Shown: in pieces, positions 56,101 to 64,000 of the stretch | Position numbering within the stretch: the first letter of the stretch is position 1 | Layout of the letters: each line of letters begins with the position of its first letter | Source: Echinarachnius parma | Lineage: Eukaryota > Echinodermata > Echinoidea > Clypeasteroida > Echinarachniidae | Assembly (NCBI GenBank): GCA_037951105.1 | Contig: JBAMJV010003290.1 | Span: 124,001 to 188,000, forward strand | DNA length: 64,000 nt | Direction: 5' to 3' | The notes under the pieces: generated by a model | Database searches by the model: none | What the model was told of the DNA's origin: nothing | The model's input: only the letters and a program-made list of their open reading frames with translations | Made by a program: the position numbers and the translations under genes

Positions 56101-59100
56101 GAAAGAGAATCCTGATCCGGTGCTGCTGGAACCCGAGCCGAAACTGAAGCCGGTTGAAGGAGTACTCCCCTGCTGCCCGAGGCTGAATCCTGCTGGCAGT
56201 TTAAAAGCGGCACCAGCAGGAAGACCAGCAGTACCTCCACTTGCACCGGTGGTCGCAGATGTTGGTGCAGGTGCTGCACCCGGTTGGGCAGAACCGCATG
56301 CTACGCAAGCATCCGAGAATGAGTAGCCTCCTTGAGCAACAGCAGGTTTTACAGGTGGCTGGATCGCAGCAGTGCCAAAAGTAAATGATAATCCAGTTCC
56401 ACTGCCGGCGCCTGAACCGAAAGAGAATCCTGATCCGGTGCTGCTGGAACCCGAACCGAAACTGAAGCCGGTTGAAGGAGTACTCCCCTGCTGCCCGAGG
56501 CTGAATCCTGCTGGCAGTTTAAAAGCGGCACCAGCAGGAAGACCAGCGGTACCTACACTTGCACCGGTGGTCGCAGATGTTGGTGCAGGTGCTGCACCCG
56601 GTTGGGCAGAACAGCATGCTACGCAAGCCAGTGAATCCACAGAGTTGGTTGTGTAGCAGCCGTCGCAATCCCACGTTCCTGTCTTCTTGGCGAATCTTGC
56701 TGCAATGGCACCACCAGCGGTACCTACACTTGCGGCCGAAGGGGCAAATTTCGGCGCAGCAGGAGGTGCAGAAACTGGCTTGGATGAACCTGGTTGTGCA
56801 GAGCCACAGGCAACGCAGGTTGGTGATTCTGCAGAGTTGTTTGAGTAGCAGCCGTCGCAGTCCCAGGTTCCAGACTTCTTGGCAAACCTTGATGCGATAC
56901 TTGATGGAGCCTGTGCAGAGCAAGAAGAAGCATTTTAAGAAATCTTAATTAAGAAGAGATACATTTGCATTGTTTCTTTGTAATTCTGTCTACCATATTG
57001 TATGGTTTGTCATGAATATCATGCCTTGTCTGTTCTTTCAATGTCAAATAATTCTGCTTGTTGAATATGGAAGTAAATTCAAACCAAATCAAACTTTGTA
57101 AATTCACCTCTTGCTTTTTATCACCTCCCATCAACAATCCAAGGAGCTGTGGGTTGGCTTTTGTTGCCGAGGTTTCTGGCTTCTGCACAAGATTAATCAA
57201 ATGACAAGAAAACAAGATCAATAGGTTTAATAAAGTAGAACATATTACACAACACAACAAAATTGAATCTTTATTATAATCACCTCCGCTGCCATCAAAA
57301 TCATGATCATAATCACCATCATCTTTGTTGCCATCTTCATTACCTTCACCATATCGTCATCAGCATAACTTTCCTTCTTTTTCTTGTCAGCATCATCAAC
57401 GTCATCATCATTATCATCATCATCACCATCACCATTGTCATCATCAATATCATCATCATCACCATCACCATTGTCATCATCATCATAGTCATCATCGTCA
57501 CCATCATTAACATTGTCATCATCTTTATCATTGTCATCATCATTATCATCGTCATCATCATTGTTGTCATCGTCGTCATTGTCATCATCATCATTGTCAT
57601 CATCATCATTAACATCATCATCATTACCCCTCTCCTCTTCCTTATCACTATCATCATCATTATCATCTATCTATCCTCACCTGCGCACTTCCCAAGAGCA
57701 AACTGGTTAGTTCAGGGTTGGCTTCCGAGACGGAGGGTGTCGCGCTGTCTTTCTTGGGCTACATGACAATGGAACAAAATATGAATATAAATTCATGGAA
57801 CTACTGCATATAAGATCTTTGCACACTCTGCAGTAAGTCAATGGAAGTAACGATACAATTTTTTGTCTTTTTTTTGTGGTTGCTATCGTACAGAATATGC
57901 GAAAATGCTGCATCTCGAAAAAAAAACATGACATTTTACCCATTGCTTGAAACAAGGTGTAGGTTGTATACAGAGCGTATCAAAAAAAGCGTTACACTTT
58001 TGAACATTTTTTCAAAATTACATTTTTAGATATTTAGAAAAAATTTTCATGTCGATGGATGCCCAATGGTCTCATCTATCAAGTGCCACTAACAAAACAA
58101 ATTTTCGTTCACGCTTGGGCGAACACTGACTGTTTTTGTACATGGTGTGAAAAATAGCTTGCGCCAATTTGAAAGAAGAGGGACAATTAAACCAGCAGAC
58201 CAAATAGGTACTCTCTTTCAAATAAATTACTCTTTGCCATTAATTTAAGATTATTTTATGATAGTGTAATCATTTTGTGGCAATTTTCTATCATAATTTA
58301 ACTGATTTCATTGCTTTATGCGTGGGTGAGAATACATAAGCCATAGATTGATAGATAATGAAAGGACTTGCATCGTTAATGACAAAATTTCCAGCCTGTC
58401 CTCATTAACGATTCAAATCCTTTCATTGAGTGTGACACATACAAAAGATGACCCAGAAGCATGAACGAATAATTGTATTCATGTTGCTAGATTGATGGGC
58501 TGATTGATTGATTGATTGGATTGATTGATAGATTAATGGATTGATGGATTGATGTATGGATGGAATGAGTGGCATGTGGTTTTGATGTGTCTGTGCTTTA
58601 AAAAAGATCTTGAAGTAATTACCCATTATTGATTCTCTCCCATGCATAAAACAATGAAATCAGTTAAATTATGATAGAAAATTGCCACAAAATAATTACA
58701 CAATCATAAAATATTCTTAAATGTATGGCAAAGAGCAATTTGTTTGAATGGGAGTACTTATTTGGTCTGCTGGTTTAATTGTCCCTCTTCTTTCAATTTG
58801 GCGCAAGGCGTTTTTGACACTCTGAACAAAAACTGTCAGTGTTCGCCCAAGCGTGAACGAAAATTTGTTTTGTTAGTGGCACTTGATAGATGAGACCAAT
58901 GGGCATCCATCGACATGAAAAAATCTTATAAATATATACAAATGTAATGTTGACAATTTTTTCAAAAGTGTAACGCTTTTTTTGATACGCCCGGTATAAA
59001 CTTGTGGTATTAAATTTATTTTTAAGGAAAAAAGGCACCTTGGCATTTTCTACTAATCACAGCAAATCTACTGTTCAGCATCACATTGAATAGAATCAAA

Positions 59101-60428
59101 TAAGATTAGAAATAATTAGTTCACAAAACAAAAGTTCAAAAATACACTATTCAAATAGTTTATATAAACATCAAGAACATTCCATAATACAGCAAGAAAA
59201 ATAGTATGTGCGTGTGTGCAAATAAAATATAATGTATGTTCAATCACGTCATTTTGGAAATACGTAGGTGCATCGATCCCGAAAAGCTATAATGCTTGAG
59301 TGTGTGGGCCACCTGTGTAATAAATATACATGTACATATAATGTTTCCTTTATGAGAAAGTGGGAAGTTCAAATCGCACTTCCCCAAACAGACAATTTAT
59401 TTGCCTGTTTACTTCTAGTTGAGGTTTACACATCTAGAATTACACTTACATGTAACTCTTGGGCAATTCCACGGTAACGGAAGGACATTCAGACGCAATT
59501 TTAAAAATTAAATCAAATACTTCCAGGATCATGCTTATGATTCATCATTGTAAATTACTTTTCTGAGACTCTTGGTGGGACACCTTTGATTTCTTATTTT
59601 GTAATTATTTTTTTTACATTACGTTAATTAGATATGGACACTAATGAGGCCGGTAACGGAAGGACGCCAAAATGGACATGGATTTTCAAGTTCTTTAGTT
59701 ATGATCCAATCTCTGTGAAGTTAAGAGGACTATCATGTTATATTGGCTCATAGTCCATTCCCTAATGTTCAAAGAGTATTACAACACTTATTTGAAACAA
59801 ATATGTCTATTGGTATATTAATTACAAGAAGTTAATTGCTTCACTGTTCGGTAACGGAAGGACAGTAACGGAAGGACAGTAACAGAAGGCCAGAGTTTTT
59901 TAGCTCATCCGGCCCGAAGGGCCCGATGAGCTTATGCCATGGCGTGGCGTCCGTCGTCCGTCCGTCCACAGTTTTCAAAATGCTTCTTCTTCGTTATTTT
60001 TCAACCGATTTTGATTCTGATTGTTTCATAAGATAGGGCTAGGAGGGGGATTTAAAACTTCTACACAGAATTGTGAAATTCATTATATATGCTAATTTAT
60101 GCAAATTTATTCGAAATCACAAAAAATGCTTCTTCTCCTTCATTTCTTGACCGATTTTGATTTGGTTTGCTTTATCTGGTAGAGCTAACTTTGGTACACT
60201 AAACTTCTACACAGAATTTTGAAATTTTTCTCCATTAATTAATTATGGTAATTTATGCAAATTTATTCCAAAAATCACAAAAAATGCTTCTTCTCCTTCA
60301 TTTCTCGACCGATTTTGATTTGGTTTGCTTTATCTGGTAGAGCTATCTGGTAGAGCTAACTTTGGTACACTAAACTTCTACACAGAATTTTGAAATTTTT
60401 CTCCATTAATTAATTATGGTAATATTTT

Positions 60429-60459
<31 letters not shown>

Positions 60460-63400
60460 TTATTTATTATTTATTTATTTATTTTTTTATTAAATTTTTT
60501 TTATTTTATTTTATTTTATTTATTTTTATTTTTGTTTTATTTATTTATTTTTTATTTTTTATTTTTTTTTCCCATGTCCCTTCTGGGGCGTCAAATTTAT
60601 ATTTTTTTCACTCTAATTTTTTTTAAATTAATTTTTATGTCCCTTCCAGGGCATCACATTTTTATTTTTTGACCAGTTGAAAAGTCTACCACATGAAATT
60701 TGCGATATTTAATGTTGCGAGATGCCGGATGAGCACTACGTCATTGACGTTCTGGTTATTCATTAAAAATATACTTTAGGGCACTCAAAAGACTGAAATT
60801 TTCATCTGAAAACATATTGTGATATTCAATCATCCAATTTGGTACCTTTAAACAGAAAAATACTAGAAAGGATTGCAAAAAATGAAGAAAATCTAGAAAT
60901 AGTCACTGTGTAGTCCCATGTTTATAGTTTCATGTATGGTGTCTGTTTCTCCTATCAGGAGACGCCCAATATTTTTTTTAATCATGTAAACTGAAAGATA
61001 TCATTATGTGATCATGATTTATGAAAAACTAATCCAGAAAAAATAAACAAGATCAGAAATAATCCTCATTTGATGTTTCCACTTTATGTCCACTTTGGCG
61101 TGGAATTGCCCTCTTGATTCGTAGTTGAACAGAAATGTCAGTTGCCTGATTGGGCCTGAATTTGTTAACTTGCCCTGGGGCTGTCCAGCAAGTGCAATTG
61201 AGAGTCCTGCTAAAGATCACTCGGGCCCAAATCAGTCTCCTACTATCAACCCATTCAGGACTGGTCCCAAAAATATTCAGGCTGGGTGGGGTCTATGGAA
61301 AATACATGTTATAGCAAAATCAATCAGTCCTGAATGAGTTAAACCATCCTTTGCTTCTGTGCAAAATGATTTACAAATTAAGAATGACTCTGCCTACCAC
61401 GACTTTCTGGCCGAGCATTTTCTGCGCATTTACAAACCCCTCCTTGAAGCTTATGTACAAAATGATTTACAAATTAAAGGGACATTGTCCAAACCCTCAA
61501 AATAAAATTGTAATTCTAGTGGTTCCCTTATACCTTGTTGTATTCGTATTAACAATAAAATCATGGGACAGGTTTCGGTTTTTCAAATTTCCCTTTCGTT
61601 ACAAAGATATGTATGATTGAAGTATTCAGATAAGAAAAACTCCGGGTGAGTTTTTCTTCCGTGTACAAAGTGAGTGCAGTGAGATAGTGAATATCACTTT
61701 GCATTTTCGCTCATTACTTGGCCATACAATGTCCATTTGACTTGAAATTTTCACACAATACCCTGTGGACATATGAGATAACAACAATATACATTGCATC
61801 AACCATTCGTCACTTTTTGCACATGTCAACAAAGTTACTAGATCCCTTTAAGAAGGACTCGGTCTACCTCAACATTCTGGCCGAGCATGTTCTGCGCCTT
61901 GTCGCAAAATCAATCAGTCCTGAACGGGTTAAACCATCCTTTGCTTCTGTGCAATATGATTTACAAATTAAGAAGGACTCTGCCTACCACGACTTTCTGG
62001 CCAAGCATGTTCTGCGCCTTGTCAAAGGCCTCCTTGAAGCTTATGTACAAAATGATTTACAAATTAAGGAGACTCTTCCTACCTCGACTTTCTGGCCGAG
62101 CATGTTCTGCGCCTTGTCAAACGCCTCCTTGAAGCGGCGCGCGTCCTCCGCGTGCTTGAACTTGACGCACAGCTGCTCGTCTTTGGCCTCCTCCTCGGAG
62201 AAGTCGACCGCGACCCACACCCACGACGTCTCGGATGACTGCATGGGCTTCAGCTCCATCTCCTTGGTGATCCAGTGGTTTGCACACAACTGGGGAGGGG
62301 GATCAAAGGTCAAAGGTCAAATGCAATTCAGATTAACTTTAGAGGCAAGATTTCCAAACATGAAGACCTAGGATCTCTCCAAAGATTGCATGGGCTTCAG
62401 CTCCATCTCCTTGGTGATCCATTGGTTTGCACACAACTGGGGGGGGGGGGGGGGGGGGGGGGTCAAAGGTCAGAGATCAATATTTATATGAAGAACGATT
62501 CAAATTTCCCCCTATGAATATGAGAAACAGTGGCAAAATTTAAACCCAGGATGTCTCAGACGACTGCATGGGCTTGAGCTTCATCTCCTTGGTGATCAAG
62601 TGGTTCGCACAGAGCTGGAGGAGGTCAGAGATCAAATGTTAACGGTCAAATGTAACTTAAAAATATAAGCACTGAGGCAATATTTCCAAAAAATTAAATC
62701 CTACGATATCTCCAAAGACTGCATGGGCTTAAGCTCCATCTCCTTGGTGACCCAGTGATTCGCGCAGAGCTAAGGAGAGGTCAAAAGTCAATATTTATAT
62801 GAAAAACAATGTTTTTCCGATTATGTAAATGAGGAACAGTGGCAAAATTAAAGCTGAGGACGTCTCAGATGACTGCATGGGTTTCAGCTCCATCACCTTG
62901 GTGATCCATTGGTTTGCACACAACTGAGGGAGGTCAGGTCAGAATTAAAAGGTTTAAGTTTATGGTCAAGTTGCAAATTTCCAACAAAAAAATGTCTCAC
63001 AATGTCTCAGATAACTGCATAGGTTTCACTTTCTTCCTTGGACTTGGGTTAATAAAGGATAAATTGTTGTCAGAGAGAAGATCATAAACCCAGATAAACG
63101 CCACGTCGGTCACCTTATAGACCAAGCATGGTGGCATAGCGGTTAGAGTGTCCGCTTCATGCACAGGAGGTCCCGGGTTCGAACCCAGACCGCGTCATAC
63201 CAAATACTTTTTTTTAAATGGTACCTTCTGTCTTCTAGCCAGGCGCTAGGCAGTTATAGTATGGAGAAGGGAGATTTAATCACACGAGTTACCAGAGGAC
63301 TGGCCCCCTTCTGTATCTTTCGCTACATTTAGTAGATGTGTGGCCTAGGGCTAATGAATCGCCTTATGTGCCAAAATTGGCACGGTAAGGACTTTAAATT

Positions 63401-63732
63401 CACCTTATAGATCTGATCCCTTCTCATCAGGACGCGAGCAGTGCCTGTCCTGGGGTTGCGGTGAATCTTGATATCGCCCACGCCCCGTTCCTTCCACGCC
63501 TTGAGGTCACTGGCGTAGCGGTAGAGCTTGGCACGATGACGGAACAACTCATCCTCGTCCTCCTCCCCGGTGCTGATGGTGCCGATGTCGGGCAGTGAGA
63601 TGATGGGCTCGTAGTGGGGGTCGTATGCGTCATCGTGGCCATGGTTGTCATCGTCGTCCTCGCCGTCGTGGTGCGGCTTGCCGCCGGCGCCAAATATAGG
63701 GGCACCGGCGAAATGGAATGGCTTGTCAGTTT
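43773..63732 (-). CDS. RanBP2: RanBP2/Nup358-like gene, copy III (5' end outside window)
   Basis: Overview of the exons below. Shortest intact path: RanBD-A (63732-63404, 62289-62083), two spacers, zinc-finger/FG exon, RanBD-C (55551-55348, 54726-54423), acidic last exon. All phases agree. RanBD-B is deleted, with FG joined directly to RanBD-C. The FG/RanBD-C block is then repeated twice more (54028 down to 49457), and the last exon exists twice. The repeats could be skipped, or spliced in to add RanBDs; phases allow both. Upstream exons should lie beyond 64000. Confidence 0.75.
45761..46520. other. Unique insert at the duplication joint, with a hairpin
   Basis: No match elsewhere in the window. 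It holds a 137-codon open frame (45809-46222, plus strand) that I do not recognise, with a mixed composition richer in GC than its surroundings, and a hairpin at 46258-46361 with arms of about 42 bases (GAAATTATGGATTCC and so on) around a loop of about 18. It may be part of a transposon; the frame is probably not a gene. Confidence 0.5.
46457..46731 (-). CDS. RanBP2: Copy III alternative last exon (truncated acidic tail)
   Basis: Acceptor AATACAG and the acidic run ([20 protein letters not shown]) are kept through GNPIL. Then a duplication joint at about 46527 leads into unrelated sequence, giving SQTEHSQCSDGSMINV, a hydrophobic run of Phe and a stop. It is met first by a transcript reading down from block 1, so it could replace the full tail. 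Confidence 0.55.
47731..48557. mobile_element. Non-autonomous DNA transposon, about 827 bp, G-runs next to ends
   Basis: Left end AACCCTAATCCCACTGGGG and right end CCCAGTGGGATTAGGGTT are inverted repeats, each bordered inside by G or C runs. The paralogous place at about 6427 in copy I is an empty site (GGGTTAAACCTGTTAGG). A 3'-truncated copy lies at 45112-45760. Same plan as 13119-14072. Confidence 0.8.
48913..49314. mobile_element. Foldback element, about 400 bp
   Basis: TATCGTCGGTGATATCACGT at the left is mirrored at the right end (ACGTGATATCACTGACGATA), and the arms continue inward for about 130 bases. Copy I at about 6940 lacks it. Confidence 0.8.
49851..50145 (-). CDS. RanBP2: RanBD-C, C-terminal half, block 1
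   Basis: Same as 52137-52431. This is the block nearest to the acidic last exons; its phase-1 donor fits their acceptors. Confidence 0.65.
50767..50970 (-). CDS. RanBP2: RanBD-C, N-terminal half, block 1
   Basis: Same as 53053-53256 shifted by 2,286 bp. Open, with splice sites kept. A partial copy of its 3' end lies downstream at about 50610-50690. Confidence 0.6.
51085..51719 (-). CDS. Possible FG exon of block 1 (cryptic acceptor)
   Basis: Equivalent of 53371-54005, with the same borders and frame, and the same doubt about the acceptor. Confidence 0.4.
52137..52431 (-). CDS. RanBP2: RanBD-C, C-terminal half, block 2
   Basis: 295 nt, phase 0 in and phase 1 out. It lacks the 9 bases coding EAG that block 3 retains. 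Donor AAAG|GTGACT. Confidence 0.6.
53053..53256 (-). CDS. RanBP2: RanBD-C, N-terminal half, block 2
   Basis: Same as 55348-55551 shifted by 2,295 bp, with an open frame and the same splice sites. Whether it is transcribed is unknown. Confidence 0.6.
53371..54005 (-). CDS. Possible FG exon of block 2 (cryptic acceptor)
   Basis: Two FG repeat units with the normal donor AAG|GTCTGA but no original acceptor. A pyrimidine-rich stretch followed by GCGTAG|CATGC could serve, and would enter in phase 1, the phase left by the RanBD-C exon of block 3. 635 nt = 2 + 211 codons, so it would be in frame. This use is a hypothesis. Confidence 0.4.
54423..54726 (-). CDS. RanBP2: Copy III RanBD-C, C-terminal half (block 3)
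   Basis: 304 nt, phase 0 in and phase 1 out, encoding [16 protein letters not shown] through [14 protein letters not shown]. It retains [12 protein letters not shown]; the other two blocks lack 9 bases here (KIRQNDAEK). Confidence 0.8.
55348..55551 (-). CDS. RanBP2: Copy III RanBD-C, N-terminal half with a new acceptor
   Basis: 204 nt (68 codons), phase 0 on both sides. The original exon start ([14 protein letters not shown]) is lost. The breakpoint leaves TTTTATTTATCAG|CCAATCGTG, where CAG is the old Gln codon of HFQPIVK. Used as an acceptor it gives [18 protein letters not shown] in frame behind the FG exon. The remaining RanBD blocks are complete. Confidence 0.7.
55666..56910 (-). CDS. 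RanBP2: Copy III zinc-finger exon with three 106-residue FG repeats
   Basis: 1,245 nt (415 codons), phase 0 on both sides. Two full RanBP2-type fingers are followed by three copies of a 318-bp unit (period seen at 55736, 56054, 56372). Each unit runs from the second half of a zinc finger ([10 protein letters not shown]) through [22 protein letters not shown] to GGYSFSDA. The FG part is shortened compared with copies I and [10 protein letters not shown] and the following 100 or so residues are missing. Confidence 0.85.
57108..57182 (-). CDS. RanBP2: Copy III small spacer exon (KPETS)
   Basis: 75 nt, phase 0 on both sides, encoding [20 protein letters not shown] then DKKQE. Intact splice sites. 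Confidence 0.7.
57290..57670. repeat. CAT microsatellite, copy III
   Basis: Interrupted CAT/ATCATC runs between the two small spacer exons, paralogous to 18560-18925. Confidence 0.9.
57681..57758 (-). CDS. RanBP2: Copy III small spacer exon (PKKDS)
   Basis: 78 nt, phase 0 on both sides, encoding [20 protein letters not shown] then LLGSAQ. Intact splice sites. Confidence 0.7.
57971..58994. mobile_element. Tc1/mariner-like MITE with long inverted ends, 1024 bp
   Basis: Ends GAGCGTATCAAAAAAAGCG and a reversed match, flanked by TA on both sides (57969-57970, 58995-58996). The arms reach inward more than 200 bases. The centre has a TTGA/TGGATTGA simple repeat (58497-58565). The copy II place near 29873 is empty (GTTGTATATAAAC). 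TA targets and such ends fit Tc1/mariner. No transposase frame. Confidence 0.85.
59463..61108. mobile_element. GGCAATTCCACG element, interrupted copy
   Basis: Paralogue of 30371-30881, split by the 870-bp repeat at 59901-60760 and extra CGGTAACGGAAGGACAG repeats and flanking sequence. A nested insertion, so the inner one is younger. Confidence 0.7.
59901..60760. mobile_element. Repeat element of about 870 bp, reverse copy
   Basis: Reverse complement of the element at 39511-40384, including the ATTT simple repeat (60425-60575) and the CCGTCCGTCC tract. Inserted only in copy III. Confidence 0.8.
61380..62045 (-). repeat. Partial copies of the 3' end of the RanBD-A exon
   Basis: Three relics encoding [14 protein letters not shown] ends, each followed by a GTAGGC/GTAGAC donor. 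One is interrupted nearby by the MITE at 61478-61847. Without acceptors they are not exons on their own. Confidence 0.65.
61478..61847. mobile_element. TTAA-flanked MITE, about 370 bp
   Basis: Reverse orientation copy of 29098-29487, flanked by TTAA at 61474-61477 and 61848-61851. The empty form TTTACAAATTAAGAAGGACT is present at several places, for example near 19898 and 61963. Confidence 0.8.
62083..62289 (-). CDS. RanBP2: Copy III RanBD-A, C-terminal half
   Basis: 207 nt, phase 0 on both sides, same protein as copy I over most of its length. Downstream are three truncated copies of its 3' end with donors (61380-61450, 61855-61905, 61975-62042); upstream are truncated copies of its 5' end. 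Confidence 0.85.
62370..63035 (-). repeat. Array of truncated RanBD-A exon starts, copy III
   Basis: Same type as 20215-20900: about five relics with an AG acceptor and MELKPMQ-like starts, and a G-run of about 23 at 62440-62462 beside one acceptor. Order and spacing match copies I and II. Confidence 0.7.
63110..63335 (+). mobile_element. tRNA-derived SINE, copy III
   Basis: Head with box A (TGGCATAGCGG) and box B (GGTTCGAACCC); here box B is a perfect consensus, unlike copy I. Body as at 21050-21190. Confidence 0.8.
63404..63732 (-). CDS. RanBP2: Copy III RanBD-A, N-terminal half
   Basis: 329 nt, phase 1 in and phase 0 out. Two codons shorter than copy I in the AGAPIFGAG lead. RanBD blocks are complete ([42 protein letters not shown]). 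Confidence 0.85.
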
Positions 63733-63834
63733 CTGAAAGGAGGTTATCAATTTGAATCATTAACATCCCCATACTTGTATTGATGAATACAAAAAGTACT
63801 ATGTCTCGTAATTACGGATGACAAATAATTAAAA

Positions 63835-64000
63835 CTACCGTATTCACCGGCGTAATCGCCGCATACTTTTTCCTCGAAAAAACCAAGCAAAGTTGGGGTG
63901 CGGCGCATACGTGGCAATAGTCAAATTTTCACTCTTGACTGACCTCAAAACAACACATTACAGCAGGTGTGGGACTATTGGTTGTATTGCACTGTATTGT
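63835..64000. mobile_element. DNA transposon start, cut by window end
   Basis: Begins CTACCGTATTCACCGGCGTA like the element at 32915 and continues the same way to the end of the window. Confidence 0.8.

Larger units (their letters stand above)
49457..56323. repeat. Three tandem blocks of about 2.29 kb (FG + RanBD-C)
   Basis: Blocks 49457-51742 and 51743-54028 have a period of exactly 2,286 bp; the third (54029-56323) is 2,295 bp. Each holds intron sequence, both RanBD-C halves and FG repeat units. The joints read GAGAATGAGTAAAAATATAG, joining an FG codon to intron sequence that matches 49457 on, with TA-type microhomology. Blocks 1 and 2 differ by only a handful of bases. Confidence 0.9.

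Noticed and set aside
49457-56323. CRISPR-like array
   Set aside because: Repeat units are kilobase-sized coding and intron blocks in a eukaryotic gene, not short repeats with unique spacers.

Overview
The window is eukaryotic nuclear DNA. It shows AT-rich introns, GT-AG exon borders with matching phases, RanBP2-type zinc fingers and Ran-binding domains (RanBD), tRNA-headed SINEs, many short non-autonomous DNA transposons, and long CAT/GAT and G-run simple repeats. The repeat landscape looks like a marine invertebrate, and I would guess an echinoderm such as a sea urchin. That guess is an inference from the look of the repeats, not a proof. No bacterial, plasmid or viral genes were recognised.

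Almost all coding sequence is on the minus strand and belongs to one gene family, the 3' half of a RanBP2/Nup358-like nucleoporin. The order in transcription is: linker exons, an acidic DDDV exon, small FG exons, RanBD-A (two exons), two tiny exons, a large zinc-finger/FG exon, RanBD-B (three exons), RanBD-C (two exons) and an acidic last exon. This block occurs three times. Copy III (63732 down to 43773) has RanBD-A, zinc fingers, FG and RanBD-C, and has lost RanBD-B. Its FG/RanBD-C part is tandemly triplicated with a period of about 2.29 kb, and its last exon is duplicated with a period of 2618 bp. Copy II (38427 down to 26365) is a broken fragment with insertions, deletions, a lost exon and stops. 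Copy I (25275 down to 4588) is the best copy. I could place 23 exons whose phases all agree and which give one open frame of about 1,997 residues with four RanBDs (A, B, a second B, C) and three zinc fingers. No 5' exons (TPR region) and no promoter are visible for any copy, and there is no cyclophilin domain at the C-terminus.

Layout on the plus strand: 1-4587, downstream flank and probable 3'UTR of copy I; 4.6-25.3 kb, copy I; 25.3-26.3 kb, junction; 26.4-38.4 kb, copy II, interrupted by transposons and by an intronless TRIM-like gene at 34549-35591 whose RING finger is broken; 38679, duplication breakpoint joining copy II to a second copy of the downstream flank; 38.7-43.8 kb, second flank with several extra insertions; 43.8-64 kb, copy III. 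Because the paralogous blocks provide empty sites, many transposon insertions and deletions can be read directly. Several insertions shared by II and III but absent from I suggest that II and III are the closer pair.

Products of this family work at the cytoplasmic filaments of the nuclear pore. RanBDs bind RanGTP, RanBP2-type zinc fingers bind RanGDP in the vertebrate protein, and FG repeats bind transport receptors. The main uncertainties are whether the near-identical tandem blocks are real or an assembly or haplotype effect, and which exons are actually spliced. Both need long reads and RNA data.
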